Notes: a model not told the origin generated them from the sequence alone. Positions 54,162-62,614 are shown, counted from the stretch's first letter. The stretch: 64,000 nt of DNA from Nonomuraea sp. NEAU-A123 (GCF_018603905.1 NZ_JAHFZZ010000020.1:124001-188000), one strand, 5' to 3'. Numbers and translations are program-made.

Positions 54162-55439
54162 TCATGAACGACCCGGAACTGCCGGAATGACCGGTTTCCC
54201 CGTGGCACTCGCGCGTTCCTGCGACGGGCCGCCGGGCGGCGGGACCTGCGGCCTGACCTCGGTCTGCGGCAGGATCGGCGGCATGGGCCCGGTGGGCGGG
54301 CCGTCATCGTCGGACTTGCCGCGGGAGTGGAGGCCGCCCCTGCCCCGCCACCGCGGCGCGGCCATCAGCACCAGCACGCCCAGGGCGAGCAGGATGACCA
54401 CCGGGAACAGCAGGATGGGCACGCCGATGGTGGACAGCGCGACGATGCCGAACGCGAACAGGAACGTCCACGCGTACATGATCAGCACGGTGCGGCGGTG
54501 GGAGTGGCCGATGTCGAGCAGGCGATGGTGCAGGTGGCCGCGGTCGGGCGCGAACGGCGACATGCCGTGCGAGGTGCGCCGCACGACGGCGGTGATCAGG
54601 TCCATGAGCGGAAGCACCAGCACCGCGGCGGGCACCAGCAGCGGCAGCAGCACCCCCACCCGGTTCATGCCCTCGATGACCGAAGGGTCGACCGGCGTCA
54701 CGGTGACGATCGAGGAGGCGAGCACGAGCCCGATGAGCATCGCCCCGGTGTCGCCCATGAAGATCTTCGCGGGGTGGAAGTTGTGCGGCAGGAAGCCCAG
54801 GCAGGTGCCGATGAGGATGGCGGCGATGGCCGCCGTGGTCGCGATGCGGTCGCCGCTGATGCTCTGTTTGAGGAAGATCGAGTAGGCCCACGTGGCCATG
54901 CTCGCGATGCAGACGATCCCCGCCGCCAGGCCGTCGAGGCCGTCGACGAAGTTGACCGCGTTGATCGCCACCACCACGACCATGATCGTGATGATGGTGC
55001 TCAGTGTGTAGTCGAGGCTGGTGGAGCCGCCCCAGTCCTTCGGCAGCGGGATGTAGGTGAGGCGCAGGCCGAACCACACGAGCACGCCGGCGGCCGCGAT
55101 CTGGCCGGCCAGCTTGATGAAGGCGTCCATGCCCCACCAGTCGTCGAGGAACCCCGTCAACGTGATGATGCCGCCCGCGATGATCAACGCCATCACCGGG
55201 TCGCCTTCGGCGTCGTTCAGCACCTTGCCGGTGTTGGTCAGCTCGCTGGCCACCAGCAGCCCGACGACCAGCCCGCCGTACATGGCCAGACCGCCCAGTC
55301 TCGGCGTCGGCGTGGTGTGCACGTCGCGGTCACGGACCTCGGGCACGGCGCCGATGCGGATGGCGAAGCGGCGCACCAGCGGGACGAGCAGATACGTCAC
55401 CGCTGCCGCAATGAGCGCCATGAACAGGTATTCGCGCAC
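54162..55439 (-). CDS. MraY/WecA-type undecaprenyl-phosphate sugar-1-phosphate transferase
   Basis: This 425-residue membrane enzyme has about eleven hydrophobic segments. The Asp motifs are seen: TGFLDDWWGMD and NAVNFVDGLDGLAAG, plus the later MGDTGAMLIG and the HHRLLDIGHSHRRT loop. These fit WecA/Rfe-like enzymes that start cell-wall polymer or arabinogalactan-like linkers by adding GlcNAc-1-P to undecaprenyl phosphate. A Pro-rich cytoplasmic tail of about 70 residues follows. GTG 55439 is used; the upstream frame is not conserved-looking. It sits between glyA and the atp operon, a known actinobacterial order. Confidence 0.88.
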   Translation of the reverse strand: MREYLFMALIAAAVTYLLVPLVRRFAIRIGAVPEVRDRDVHTTPTPRLGGLAMYGGLVVGLLVASELTNTGKVLNDAEGDPVMALIIAGGIITLTGFLDDWWGMDAFIKLAGQIAAAGVLVWFGLRLTYIPLPKDWGGSTSLDYTLSTIITIMVVVVAINAVNFVDGLDGLAAGIVCIASMATWAYSIFLKQSISGDRIATTAAIAAILIGTCLGFLPHNFHPAKIFMGDTGAMLIGLVLASSIVTVTPVDPSVIEGMNRVGVLLPLLVPAAVLVLPLMDLITAVVRRTSHGMSPFAPDRGHLHHRLLDIGHSHRRTVLIMYAWTFLFAFGIVALSTIGVPILLFPVVILLALGVLVLMAAPRWRGRGGLHSRGKSDDDGPPTGPMPPILPQTEVRPQVPPPGGPSQERASATGKPVIPAVPGRS

Positions 55440-55509
55440 GGACCTAGTTTCCTGGATGCTCCGACCGACTGTGACCGGAAATCGACACACACCAGCTTAA
55501 TATTCGCTC

Positions 55510-56775
55510 TTAATATTCGCTGTCATACGGTTGGAAGGCCGCCAACAGGACCGACACCCGCTCCCTGACCTCGGTCGCGGTGCCCGGATGGCGCACGGCC
55601 TGCACGACCAGCGTCCCCACTTCTTTCAACTCCTGGGGCCCCATGCCCTGTGTGGTGAGGCACGGGGTGCCGACGCGTATCCCCGACGTTACGGCCGGAG
55701 TCTCCGGATCATACGGGATCACGTTGCGGTTGAGCGTAATCCCCGCCGCGGCGCACCGCCGCTCCGCCTCGGCGCCCGAGACGCCCAGTTCGCGCAGGTC
55801 AATGAGCATCAGATGCGTGTCCGTACCGCCCGACACCGGCCGCATCCCCTCGGCCGCCAGCGAGTCGCACAGGGCCTGCGCGTTGGCGATCACCTGCTTG
55901 GCGTACTCACCGAACTCGGGCCGCAACGCCTCGCCGAACGCCACCGCCTTGGCCGCCACGGCGTGCATGTGCGGGCCGCTCTGGATGAACGGGTACACCG
56001 CCCGGTCGATCCGCGCGGCGAGCTCGGCCGTACACAGGATCCCGCCGCCGCGCGGTCCGCGCAGTGCCTTGTGCGTCGTGTACGTGACCACGTCCGCGTA
56101 CGGCACGGCGGACGGGATGGCGCCACCCGCCATCAGCCCGATCGGATGCGCCACGTCGGCGAGCAGCCAGGCGCCCACCTCATCGGAAATCCCGCGGAAG
56201 ACGGCGAAGTCGATCAGCCGGGCGTAGGAGGTGGCGCCGCAGACGATGACCTTCGGCCGGTGCCGCAGCGCCAGGTCCCGGACCTCGTCGTAGTCGATGA
56301 GTTCGGTGTCACGTCGCACGCCGTACGACACGACGTCGAACCATCTTCCGGAGAAGTTCACCTTCGAGCCGTGAGTGAGGTGGCCGCCGTGCAACAGGTC
56401 CATGGCCAGCATGGTGTCGCCGGGCTGCAGCAGCGCCGCGTACGCCGCCAGGTTCGCGGAGGCGCCCGAGTGGGGCTGCACGTTGGCGTGATCGGCGCCG
56501 AACAGCCGGCCCGCCCGCTCGATCGCCAGCCGCTCCGCCCGGTCGACGACCTCGCAGCCGCCGTAGTAGCGATTGCCCGGGTAGCCCTCGGCGTACTTGT
56601 TGGTGAGGGTGGAGCCGAGGGCGGCCAGAACGGCTGGGGAGGTGAGGTTCTCGCTCGCGATCAGCTGGAGGGCGCCACGGACCCGGTCCAGCTCGTCGAG
56701 CAGCACTTGAGCCAGCTCGGGATCTTGCCGCTGGAGCCGGCCGAAGTCGGGGCCATAGTAGGGCGGTACACCCAT
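55510..56775 (-). CDS. glyA: Serine hydroxymethyltransferase
   Basis: This 421-residue PLP enzyme interconverts serine and glycine and feeds one-carbon units. The PLP lysine K236 is in TYTTHKALRGPRGGG. Substrate and PLP contacts include NLTSPAVL, YAEGYPGNRYYGG and DVAHPIGLMAGG. Length and motifs match GlyA. No riboswitch was seen upstream. The gene order glyA, WecA-like, atp is conserved in actinobacteria. Confidence 0.95.
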   Translation of the reverse strand: MGVPPYYGPDFGRLQRQDPELAQVLLDELDRVRGALQLIASENLTSPAVLAALGSTLTNKYAEGYPGNRYYGGCEVVDRAERLAIERAGRLFGADHANVQPHSGASANLAAYAALLQPGDTMLAMDLLHGGHLTHGSKVNFSGRWFDVVSYGVRRDTELIDYDEVRDLALRHRPKVIVCGATSYARLIDFAVFRGISDEVGAWLLADVAHPIGLMAGGAIPSAVPYADVVTYTTHKALRGPRGGGILCTAELAARIDRAVYPFIQSGPHMHAVAAKAVAFGEALRPEFGEYAKQVIANAQALCDSLAAEGMRPVSGGTDTHLMLIDLRELGVSGAEAERRCAAAGITLNRNVIPYDPETPAVTSGIRVGTPCLTTQGMGPQELKEVGTLVVQAVRHPGTATEVRERVSVLLAAFQPYDSEY

Positions 56776-56880
56776 TGCTCCACTGTACGGCTATTTGTCC
56801 GTTTTTCCCATCTTCCTGGCGCTTCTAGAGCTTTCAGACACGCGTCCGTGGGACGACAGACCGCACGTTTCGCACCCTCT

Positions 56881-56950
56881 GCCGTCCGTCGCCGTCGCCC
56901 GTCGCCGTTGCCCGTCGCCCGTCGCCCGTCGCTGGCGTCCGTCGCTGGCG
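56881..56950. repeat. Short CCCGTCG-type tandem repeat
   Basis: About seven imperfect copies of CCCGTCG/CCGTCGC lie one after another, then turn into GTCGCTGG copies. The repeat sits between the glyA start and the stop of the small WXG-like gene. It is probably slippage-prone DNA; no function is evident. Confidence 0.6.
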
Positions 56951-56954
56951 GCTG

Positions 56955-57332
56955 TCAGGAGAACGCGTGGGGGGCGCCGATCGCGCTGGGCACCCAGCGC
57001 GGCGTGTCGGCGGCCTCCTCACTGATCGACGTCAGGACGGCCTGGCGGTACAGGGCGAGCCTGGACCGCCACGCCCCGATGTCCTCGACGTAGCGCGTCC
57101 CCACGGGCGCGTCCCACGTCTGGGGGCTCCTGGCCAGCTGGTACGCCTTGTCAAGGGCCGTTGTGAGGCCCTCCAGCAGGGGTAGGACGGTCTGCCAGGC
57201 GGTGACCAGGCGCTGGTACTCGGCGTTGAACTCCCAGGCCCTTGGCTGGGCTTCCAGGGGGTTGCCGTTGCCGTTGAGAGGCGGGTTCTCGCCCGGCTGG
57301 CGGGGTTGAGGGGCGGGCGGGTCCACGTACAT
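56955..57332 (-). CDS. Small helical protein with WXG-like features
   Basis: This roughly 125-residue protein has a Pro-rich N-terminus (PPAPQPRQPGENPPLNGNGN) and a helical part: YQRLVTAWQTVLPLLEGLTTALDK, SPQTWDAPVGTRYVEDIGAW, RSRLALYRQAVLTSISEEA. The W-D-A-P-V-G turn between two helices resembles WXG100/ESX-type small secreted proteins, but the identity is an inference. Its ATG overlaps the stop of the large repeat protein (TGATG), and AGGAG precedes it. The two are translated together. Confidence 0.6.
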   Translation of the reverse strand: MYVDPPAPQPRQPGENPPLNGNGNPLEAQPRAWEFNAEYQRLVTAWQTVLPLLEGLTTALDKAYQLARSPQTWDAPVGTRYVEDIGAWRSRLALYRQAVLTSISEEAADTPRWVPSAIGAPHAFS

Positions 57333-59371
57333 CACACGCTCCTCTCGTGGGTCCCCGGCTCGACCGTGCCGGGCGGCCCATCAGGCTGGATGTCTCTGAG
57401 CGCCCACTGTCCCTCGCCGTACTCACCCGGCGGGACCTCCACACTCGGCATGTCGAGCGGCTGAACGTCACGGTGGTGTTGGACCAGAGTCCGGAGCGCG
57501 TCGGAGTCCAGGGACTTGGCATCAACGGAGACAACGTCACCACCGTCACCGCCCCACGCAGCGGCATCGACCCCGGCCGCCGCGTAGACGGTCGTAGCGT
57601 GGGGCGGCCGGGTGGAGGCGTCGGCAACCGGCGGCGTCGCGGCGTCGGAGGCAGGCGGCGTGGCTGCCCCACCTTGCTCCACCGACGGCGCAGTGGGCCC
57701 CACCACCACCGGCTCACCTACGGTGGGCGTCGAGGCATCCGCAGCCCGCTGCCCTGATGGCTCGGTCGGGGTGACGTGCCCCGTCCCGTTGTCGGGAACC
57801 TGCTGTATCGGCGGATCGGTCGGCGCCACACGACCAGTCCCGTTATCCGGAACCTGCTGCCCCGGAGGATCAGTCGGCTTGACCACCGCCGCGTCGCCGG
57901 ATGAGCGCGTCCCCGTGTCCGTCGCCTGGCAACCGCCGGTATCGGTCGTGTCCGAAGGCGTGTCGGTCATGGTCGAAGGCGTGTCCGCCGTCGCGGCTGT
58001 GTCGGCGGTCGAGCCTGAGATGTCCTGTACGGACGGGGTGCCGGTCGCGGAGTCCCCGGTGGATGGGGTGTGGGCGGAGGGGACGCTGCCAGGGTCGATC
58101 GTTCCCGCCTGGCCGTCGGGACTGATGTGCATGGCCGCCCATTCGCCCTTGCCATACTCCCCCGGCGGTACCTCCACGGTCGGCATATCGATCGGCTGGA
58201 TGTCGCGCGCGTGGTCCACCACCGTCGACAGCGCGTCCGGGCTCAGCGACTTCGCGTCGACGGACACCACGTCGCTGCCGTCGTTGGCCCCGGCGTTGAC
58301 GTCCGTACCGTTCGTGGACGGGACGTCCATACCGTTCGTGGACGCGGCATCCGTACCGTTCGAGGGTGCGGCGTCGGTCGGCGAGGGCATGTCGGCGGGC
58401 TGGGCTTTGTCGAGGTTGTCGAGCAGATCCCGCAACGCCTCGGCCGTGGGCGGATCGATGGGCACCTGGAGCACCTTGACGCCGTCAACCACGAGGACCT
58501 GCGGTTTGTGCGGGTCGGAGTCGTTGGGGTGGTCCTTGGCCGGAGTGTCGATGATCCCGCTGTCGGAGTCGGCCCCGCGATCGCGCCTGCTGGCGATGTC
58601 GTCGTCCTTGGGCTCGTCGCCGCTGTCAGTGTCAGGCGTGACGTTCTCGACGTCCGGTGTGTCCTCGCCCGTCTTGGCGTCGGGCTTGTCTTCCCCGGTC
58701 TTCGCGTCCGGCTTGTCATCATCGCAGCCCTTGGCGTCGGGCTTGTCCTCACCGGTCTTCGCGTCCGGCTTATCGTCGCCCGTCTTGGCGTCCGGCTTAT
58801 CGTCGGTCTTCGCGTCCGGCTTGTCGTCGGTCTTCGCATCTGGCTTATCGTCGCCGGTCTTCACATCGGGCTTGTCCTCACCGGTCTTGACATCCGGTTT
58901 GTCCTCGCCCGGCTTGTCGTCAGTCTTCGCGTCCGGCTTATCGTCGCCGGTCTTCACATCGGGCTTGTCCTCACCCGTCTTGGCGTCCGGTTTGGAGTCG
59001 TCGGAAGGGGTACCGTCGTCTGCCCGCGGGTTCTCGTACTTGGACCGCTCGTCCCCGCGGTCCTCCTTGGGCTGGTCGTCGTCCTTCGCGTCACCGCCCA
59101 TCGTCGGCGCGGCGTCCTTGCTCTGATCCCCCACCCGCGGATGGTCGGCCTTCTTCTCCAGAAGTCCGAGCCGGGCCGTCACGTCGCGGACCATCACCTC
59201 AGCGGCATCGGCCACCTGTACCGGCCGGTGGGTGGTCTGGGTGGCCAGACCGGCCCCGCTCATGACCTGCCCGACACGCCCCTCAACCGACCGCATCTGC
59301 GTGACAGCGTGTTTCACCTCGGCCAGCAGGTCACGGACCAGCTTGGGATCCATCCCGTCGAACTTGCCCAT
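57332..59371 (-). CDS. Large acidic repeat protein, possible ESX-type substrate
   Basis: This 679-residue protein has no signal peptide. Residues 1-75 form a helical, ESX/LXG-like N-terminal domain (MDPKLVRDLLAEVKHAVTQM, then AGLATQ and DVTARLGLLEKKA). Residues 127-240 are a KPDAKTG(D/E)D octapeptide repeat. A weak copy of a later module lies at 291-330. Two 65-residue modules follow, 363-428 and 610-672, each with DVVSVDAKSL, QP(I/L)DMP and VEVPPGEYG. A Thr/Pro/Ser-rich linker with repeated VPDNGTG motifs joins them. GGGAG upstream supports the start. It is cotranslated with the WXG-like gene. The function is unknown. Confidence 0.75.
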   Translation of the reverse strand: MGKFDGMDPKLVRDLLAEVKHAVTQMRSVEGRVGQVMSGAGLATQTTHRPVQVADAAEVMVRDVTARLGLLEKKADHPRVGDQSKDAAPTMGGDAKDDDQPKEDRGDERSKYENPRADDGTPSDDSKPDAKTGEDKPDVKTGDDKPDAKTDDKPGEDKPDVKTGEDKPDVKTGDDKPDAKTDDKPDAKTDDKPDAKTGDDKPDAKTGEDKPDAKGCDDDKPDAKTGEDKPDAKTGEDTPDVENVTPDTDSGDEPKDDDIASRRDRGADSDSGIIDTPAKDHPNDSDPHKPQVLVVDGVKVLQVPIDPPTAEALRDLLDNLDKAQPADMPSPTDAAPSNGTDAASTNGMDVPSTNGTDVNAGANDGSDVVSVDAKSLSPDALSTVVDHARDIQPIDMPTVEVPPGEYGKGEWAAMHISPDGQAGTIDPGSVPSAHTPSTGDSATGTPSVQDISGSTADTAATADTPSTMTDTPSDTTDTGGCQATDTGTRSSGDAAVVKPTDPPGQQVPDNGTGRVAPTDPPIQQVPDNGTGHVTPTEPSGQRAADASTPTVGEPVVVGPTAPSVEQGGAATPPASDAATPPVADASTRPPHATTVYAAAGVDAAAWGGDGGDVVSVDAKSLDSDALRTLVQHHRDVQPLDMPSVEVPPGEYGEGQWALRDIQPDGPPGTVEPGTHERSV
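58652..58993 (-). repeat. KPDAKTG-coding tandem repeat
   Basis: About 13 copies of a 24-base unit encode KPDAKTGDD-like octapeptides (residues 127-240). Some copies are shortened to DDKPDAKT. On the plus strand the recurring words are GGCTTGTC and GTCTTCGCGTC. It looks like an expanding array made by slippage or unequal recombination. Confidence 0.85.
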
Positions 59372-59760
59372 GGGTCACTCCCGGACGTCGCGCCGCTCCG
59401 GACTTCACCGTAAGTGCCTGCCAGCGTCCCCGCAGCCGGGATAAGCAGACGGTATACGTCATCCACCCACCCAGGGCCGAACCCACCGGCCCTCCGACCG
59501 TACGAACGGATCCCTGGACCGAACGGGCGGGATCGGACAGAGGGCAGTTGGCAGGCCGAACGGACTGACAGCCCGACGAGCGGGCGGACGGACCGGGCAG
59601 CCGGGAAGAGCCGACCGGACGACCCGGCGGACGAACAGCTCGGGCGGACAGAGTCAGTCGACCGTGCCAGTTGGATCGGCGGGCGGGCCAGGTGGGGAGA
59701 CACGCCGGCCCAACCAGGTGGTCAGCCCGGCTGGGCGAGGAGACGGGTCAGGTCAGGTGG
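59372..59760. other. 389-base stretch without a recognisable gene
   Basis: Between the repeat protein start and the Sua5 stop no convincing gene was seen. Open frames here are rich in Arg/Gly/Ser/Pro and lack ribosome sites. The central part (59500-59720) is a degenerate array of CGGAC, GACCG and GGGCGG words. The right end holds GGTCAG copies (59730-59763). It may contain the promoter for the repeat-protein operon. Confidence 0.6.
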
Positions 59761-60408
59761 TCAGTCGTCCGTGGCGACGTAGCCGATGATCCCGCGTAGT
59801 TTCTGCACCGGGATCGCCCCCCGCCTCAGCATCCGCGGCACGGCCGTGGTCAGGTCGAGGATCGTCGAAGGCGTGTTGTCGGTGGTCTTGCCGCCGTCGA
59901 GGTAAACCGCGACCGAGTCGCCGAGCTGCTCCTCGGCCTCCGCCGCCGTGACGGCGGCCGGCGTACCCGAGCGGTTGGCGCTCGAGACGGCCATCGGCCC
60001 CGTCTCCTTCAGCAGGTCGAGCGCGACCGGGTGGAGCGGCATCCGAAGCGCGACCGTGCCCTTGGTCTCGCCCAGGTCCCAGGACAGCGCCCGGTTGGCC
60101 TTGCAGACCAGCGTGAGCGGTCCTGGCCAGAACGCGTCGATGAGGTCCTGACCGTACGGGCCCAGGTCGTCGACCAGGGCGTTGGCCGCCCGGACGGTGC
60201 CGACCAGGACGGGCGGCGGCATGTCGCGGCCGCGGCCCTTGGCCTCGAGCAGGGCGGTGATCGCCGCGGGTGTGAAGGCGTCGGCGCCTATCCCGTACAC
60301 CGTGTCGGTCGGCAGCACCACCAGCTCGCCGCGGCGTACGGCGGAGGCGGCCTCCGTCAGGCCCTCGGCCCGCTGCTCCAGGTCCGTGCAGTCAAAGCGT
60401 TGTCCCAC
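59761..60408 (-). CDS. L-threonylcarbamoyladenylate synthase (Sua5/YrdC family)
   Basis: This 215-residue enzyme makes threonylcarbamoyl-AMP for the t6A modification of tRNAs reading ANN codons. The family core is seen: LPTDTVYGIGADAFTPAAI, SSANRSGTPA and PSTILDL. The usual KxRP near residue 57 reads EAKGRGRDMPPPVLV. It is the short form without the C-terminal Sua5 domain. GTG 60408 is the start. It follows prmC with about 210 bases between, and prfA-prmC-sua5 is a conserved actinobacterial order. Confidence 0.9.
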   Translation of the reverse strand: MGQRFDCTDLEQRAEGLTEAASAVRRGELVVLPTDTVYGIGADAFTPAAITALLEAKGRGRDMPPPVLVGTVRAANALVDDLGPYGQDLIDAFWPGPLTLVCKANRALSWDLGETKGTVALRMPLHPVALDLLKETGPMAVSSANRSGTPAAVTAAEAEEQLGDSVAVYLDGGKTTDNTPSTILDLTTAVPRMLRRGAIPVQKLRGIIGYVATDD

Positions 60409-60530
60409 GGTCTTATCGCCTCGCTCCGCTCGGTGGCGAGCGGCGCTCGCGAGGCCTCCCCCTTCCTCCTCATTCGGTCGCTTCGCTACCTCTCGCGTCG
60501 TCAGGAGAAGGCCGCGCCGCTCGCGTGCAT

Positions 60531-60672
60531 CCTAGTCCCGGCCGACTCTGGCCGTCACAAGGCGGTCCCTACGGGTTCTGGTCCCGGCCGAATCTGGCCG
60601 TCACAAGGCGGTGCCCGGGGCCTAGTCCTGGCCGAGTCTGGCTGTCACAAAGCGGTCCCTGCGGGTCAGATC
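60531..60672. repeat. Triplicated 44-46 base repeat including the prmC 3' end
   Basis: Three imperfect direct copies start near 60531, 60577 and 60621, with CCGGCCGA/CCTGGCCGA, CTGGC(C/T)GTCACAA(G/A)GCGGT and a following GGG in each. The third copy (60621-60672) is the coding 3' end of prmC. Read on the minus strand, the other two encode decayed versions of the same C-terminal peptide (R-L-V-T-A-R-x-G-R-D). They lie between prmC and the Sua5 gene. Confidence 0.85.
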
Positions 60673-61476
60673 CTGCCGCAGGCGTACGTCGCGCCAGCCG
60701 TTGTCTTCAGGGAACGTCAGGTAGACGGCCCGGCCCTGCTCGTCGGCGTGTTCGACGGACACCCAGCCGCCAGGGCGCAGCAGGCGGCGCGCGGTGCGTT
60801 CGACCGCGCGTACCTCGCCCAGCCCGTCGTCTCCGGTGCCGTACAGGGCCCGCGTGGGGTCGTAGTCGCGCACCTCGGGATCGCGCGGGATCGCGCCGGG
60901 CGGGATGTAGGGCGGGTTGGAGATGACCAGGTCGACCTTGCCGTTGAGCTCGGGCAGGGCTTCGGCCAGGTCGTCCGGGTGCAGGTGGGTGCGGCCCTGA
61001 CCGTGTTCGGAGATGTTGCGCTTGGCCCAGCCGTACGCGTCGGGGTCGACCTCGACGGCGTGCACCTCGGAGAGGGCGACCTCCTGGGCGATCGACAGCG
61101 CGATCGCGCCGGAGCCGGTGCCGAGATCGACGACCAGAGGCGCGGTGACGTCCATCGCGCGCAGCGTCTCGATGGCCCAGCCGGCCATGACCTCGGTCTC
61201 GGGGCGCGGCACGAACACGCCGGGCCCGACCGCGAGCTCCAGGTAGCGGAAGTAGGCGTGGCCGGTGATGTGCTGCAGCGGCTCGCGGGCCTCGCGTCTT
61301 GCGACGCCCTCCCAGAAGAGGGCGTCGAAGTCGGCGTCCTTGACCGTGTGCAGCTCGCTCCTGCGCACGGCGTGGACGAATGCCGCGATCTCCTCCGCGT
61401 CCGTACGAGGTGAGGGCACACCTGCCTCGGCCAGCCGTGCGGTGGCGAGGGCGATTTCGTCCAGCAGAAATGTCAT
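60622..61476 (-). CDS. prmC: Peptide chain release factor glutamine methyltransferase
   Basis: This 284-residue SAM-dependent enzyme methylates the glutamine of the release-factor GGQ motif. SAM-binding motif I is DLGTGSGAIALSIA, and the catalytic NPPYIPPG is present. The N-terminal helical domain binds the release factor. ATG 61476 overlaps the prfA stop (ATGA). The last 15 codons belong to a direct repeat that continues downstream. Confidence 0.95.
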   Translation of the reverse strand: MTFLLDEIALATARLAEAGVPSPRTDAEEIAAFVHAVRRSELHTVKDADFDALFWEGVARREAREPLQHITGHAYFRYLELAVGPGVFVPRPETEVMAGWAIETLRAMDVTAPLVVDLGTGSGAIALSIAQEVALSEVHAVEVDPDAYGWAKRNISEHGQGRTHLHPDDLAEALPELNGKVDLVISNPPYIPPGAIPRDPEVRDYDPTRALYGTGDDGLGEVRAVERTARRLLRPGGWVSVEHADEQGRAVYLTFPEDNGWRDVRLRQDLTRRDRFVTARLGQD

Positions 61477-62525
61477 GAGTGTTGTGCGAGCTTCTCCGCC
61501 ATCTCGGCGTCAATGAGGGCCTGGGTGACGGCGGTGAGCTCGCCGTCGAGAACTTGGTCGAGGTTATACGCCTTGAAGCCTACGCGGTGATCCGAGATGC
61601 GGTTTTCCGGGAAGTTGTAGGTGCGGATCCGCTCGGAACGGTCGACGGTGCGCACCTGCGACTTGCGTTCGGCCTGCGCGGCGGCCTCTGCCTGCTCCTG
61701 GGCGATGGCCAGCAGCCGGGCGCGCAGGATGCGCAGGGCCGACTCCTTGTTCTGGAGCTGGCTCTTCTCGTTCTGGCAGGAGACCACCGTGCCCGTGGGC
61801 AGGTGGGTGATGCGGACCGCGGAGTCGGTGGTGTTGACGCTCTGGCCGCCGGGACCGCTGGAGCGGTAGACGTCGATGCGCAGCTCGTTGGGGTCGATCT
61901 GGACCTCGACGTCCTCCGCCTCGGGGTAGATGAGCACGCCCGCGGCGCTGGTGTGGATGCGGCCCTGCGACTCGGTGACGGGCACCCGCTGCACACGGTG
62001 TACGCCGCCCTCGAACTTGAGCCTGGACCACACGCCCTCGTCACCCTTAGCCTTGATCGCGACCGTGACGTCCTTGTAGCCGCCCAGGTCGGAGTGCTGG
62101 GTGTCGATGATCTCGGTCTTCCAGCCGAGCCGCTCGGCGTACCGCAGGTACATCCGCAGCAGGTCGCCGGCGAACAGCGCGGACTCCTCGCCGCCCTCGC
62201 CCGCCTTGATCTCCATGATGATGTCTTTGTCATCGTTGGGATCACGCGGGATCAGCAGGTGCTGGAGCCGCTCTTCGAGGCGCGGGATGCGCTCCTCGAT
62301 CTCGGCCGCCTCCGCGGCGAACCCCTCGTCCTCGCCCGCCAGCTCCTTGGCGGCGGACAGGTCGTCGCGAGCCGACACGAGCTCCCGGTAGGTGCCCACG
62401 ATCGGGGTCAGCTGCCGGTAGCGCCTGCCGAGCGTACGGGCCTTGTTCTGGTCTGCGTGCACGGCGGGGTCGGCGAGCTGCAGCTCCAGCTCGGAATACT
62501 CCTTGAGCAACTCGTCGAGGTTCAC
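61473..62525 (-). CDS. prfA: Peptide chain release factor 1
   Basis: This 350-residue RF1 reads UAA and UAG. The stop-codon tripeptide PVT is at 182-184 (RVPVTESQGRIHTS), and the catalytic GGQ is at 226-228 (SSGPGGQSVNTTDSAV). It is translationally coupled to prmC, which modifies its GGQ glutamine. A terminator hairpin separates it from rpmE upstream, so it has its own promoter or depends on read-through. Confidence 0.97.
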   Translation of the reverse strand: MNLDELLKEYSELELQLADPAVHADQNKARTLGRRYRQLTPIVGTYRELVSARDDLSAAKELAGEDEGFAAEAAEIEERIPRLEERLQHLLIPRDPNDDKDIIMEIKAGEGGEESALFAGDLLRMYLRYAERLGWKTEIIDTQHSDLGGYKDVTVAIKAKGDEGVWSRLKFEGGVHRVQRVPVTESQGRIHTSAAGVLIYPEAEDVEVQIDPNELRIDVYRSSGPGGQSVNTTDSAVRITHLPTGTVVSCQNEKSQLQNKESALRILRARLLAIAQEQAEAAAQAERKSQVRTVDRSERIRTYNFPENRISDHRVGFKAYNLDQVLDGELTAVTQALIDAEMAEKLAQHS

Positions 62526-62567
62526 CGTGCGTCCTTCTTCTGGGGTGTAACGGTCTCTTCACCAAGA

Positions 62568-62606
62568 ACGCCGACCCGGCGCACGTGAGTGCGTCCGGGT
62601 CGGCGT
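62568..62606 (-). terminator. Terminator between rpmE and prfA
   Basis: ACGCCGACCCGG (62568-62579) pairs with CCGGGTCGGCGT (62595-62606), and an inner CGCAC/GTGCG (62580-62584 with 62589-62593) extends the stem to 17 pairs with one bulge and a four-base loop. It lies nine bases past the rpmE stop on the minus strand. No clear T-run follows. Confidence 0.85.
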
Positions 62607-62614
62607 CGGTGAAG

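Noticed and set aside
56776..56954. Possible glycine riboswitch upstream of glyA
   Set aside because: The region is a short tandem repeat and the end of the neighbouring gene; no paired aptamer-like helices were seen.
58652..58993. Regular repeats considered as a CRISPR array
   Set aside because: The units are contiguous 24-base codon repeats in a coding frame with no unique spacers.
59314..59703. A minus-strand open frame of 129 codons in the non-coding gap
   Set aside because: Ser/Arg/Gly/Pro-rich, no ribosome site, overlaps the real start of the repeat protein in another frame.
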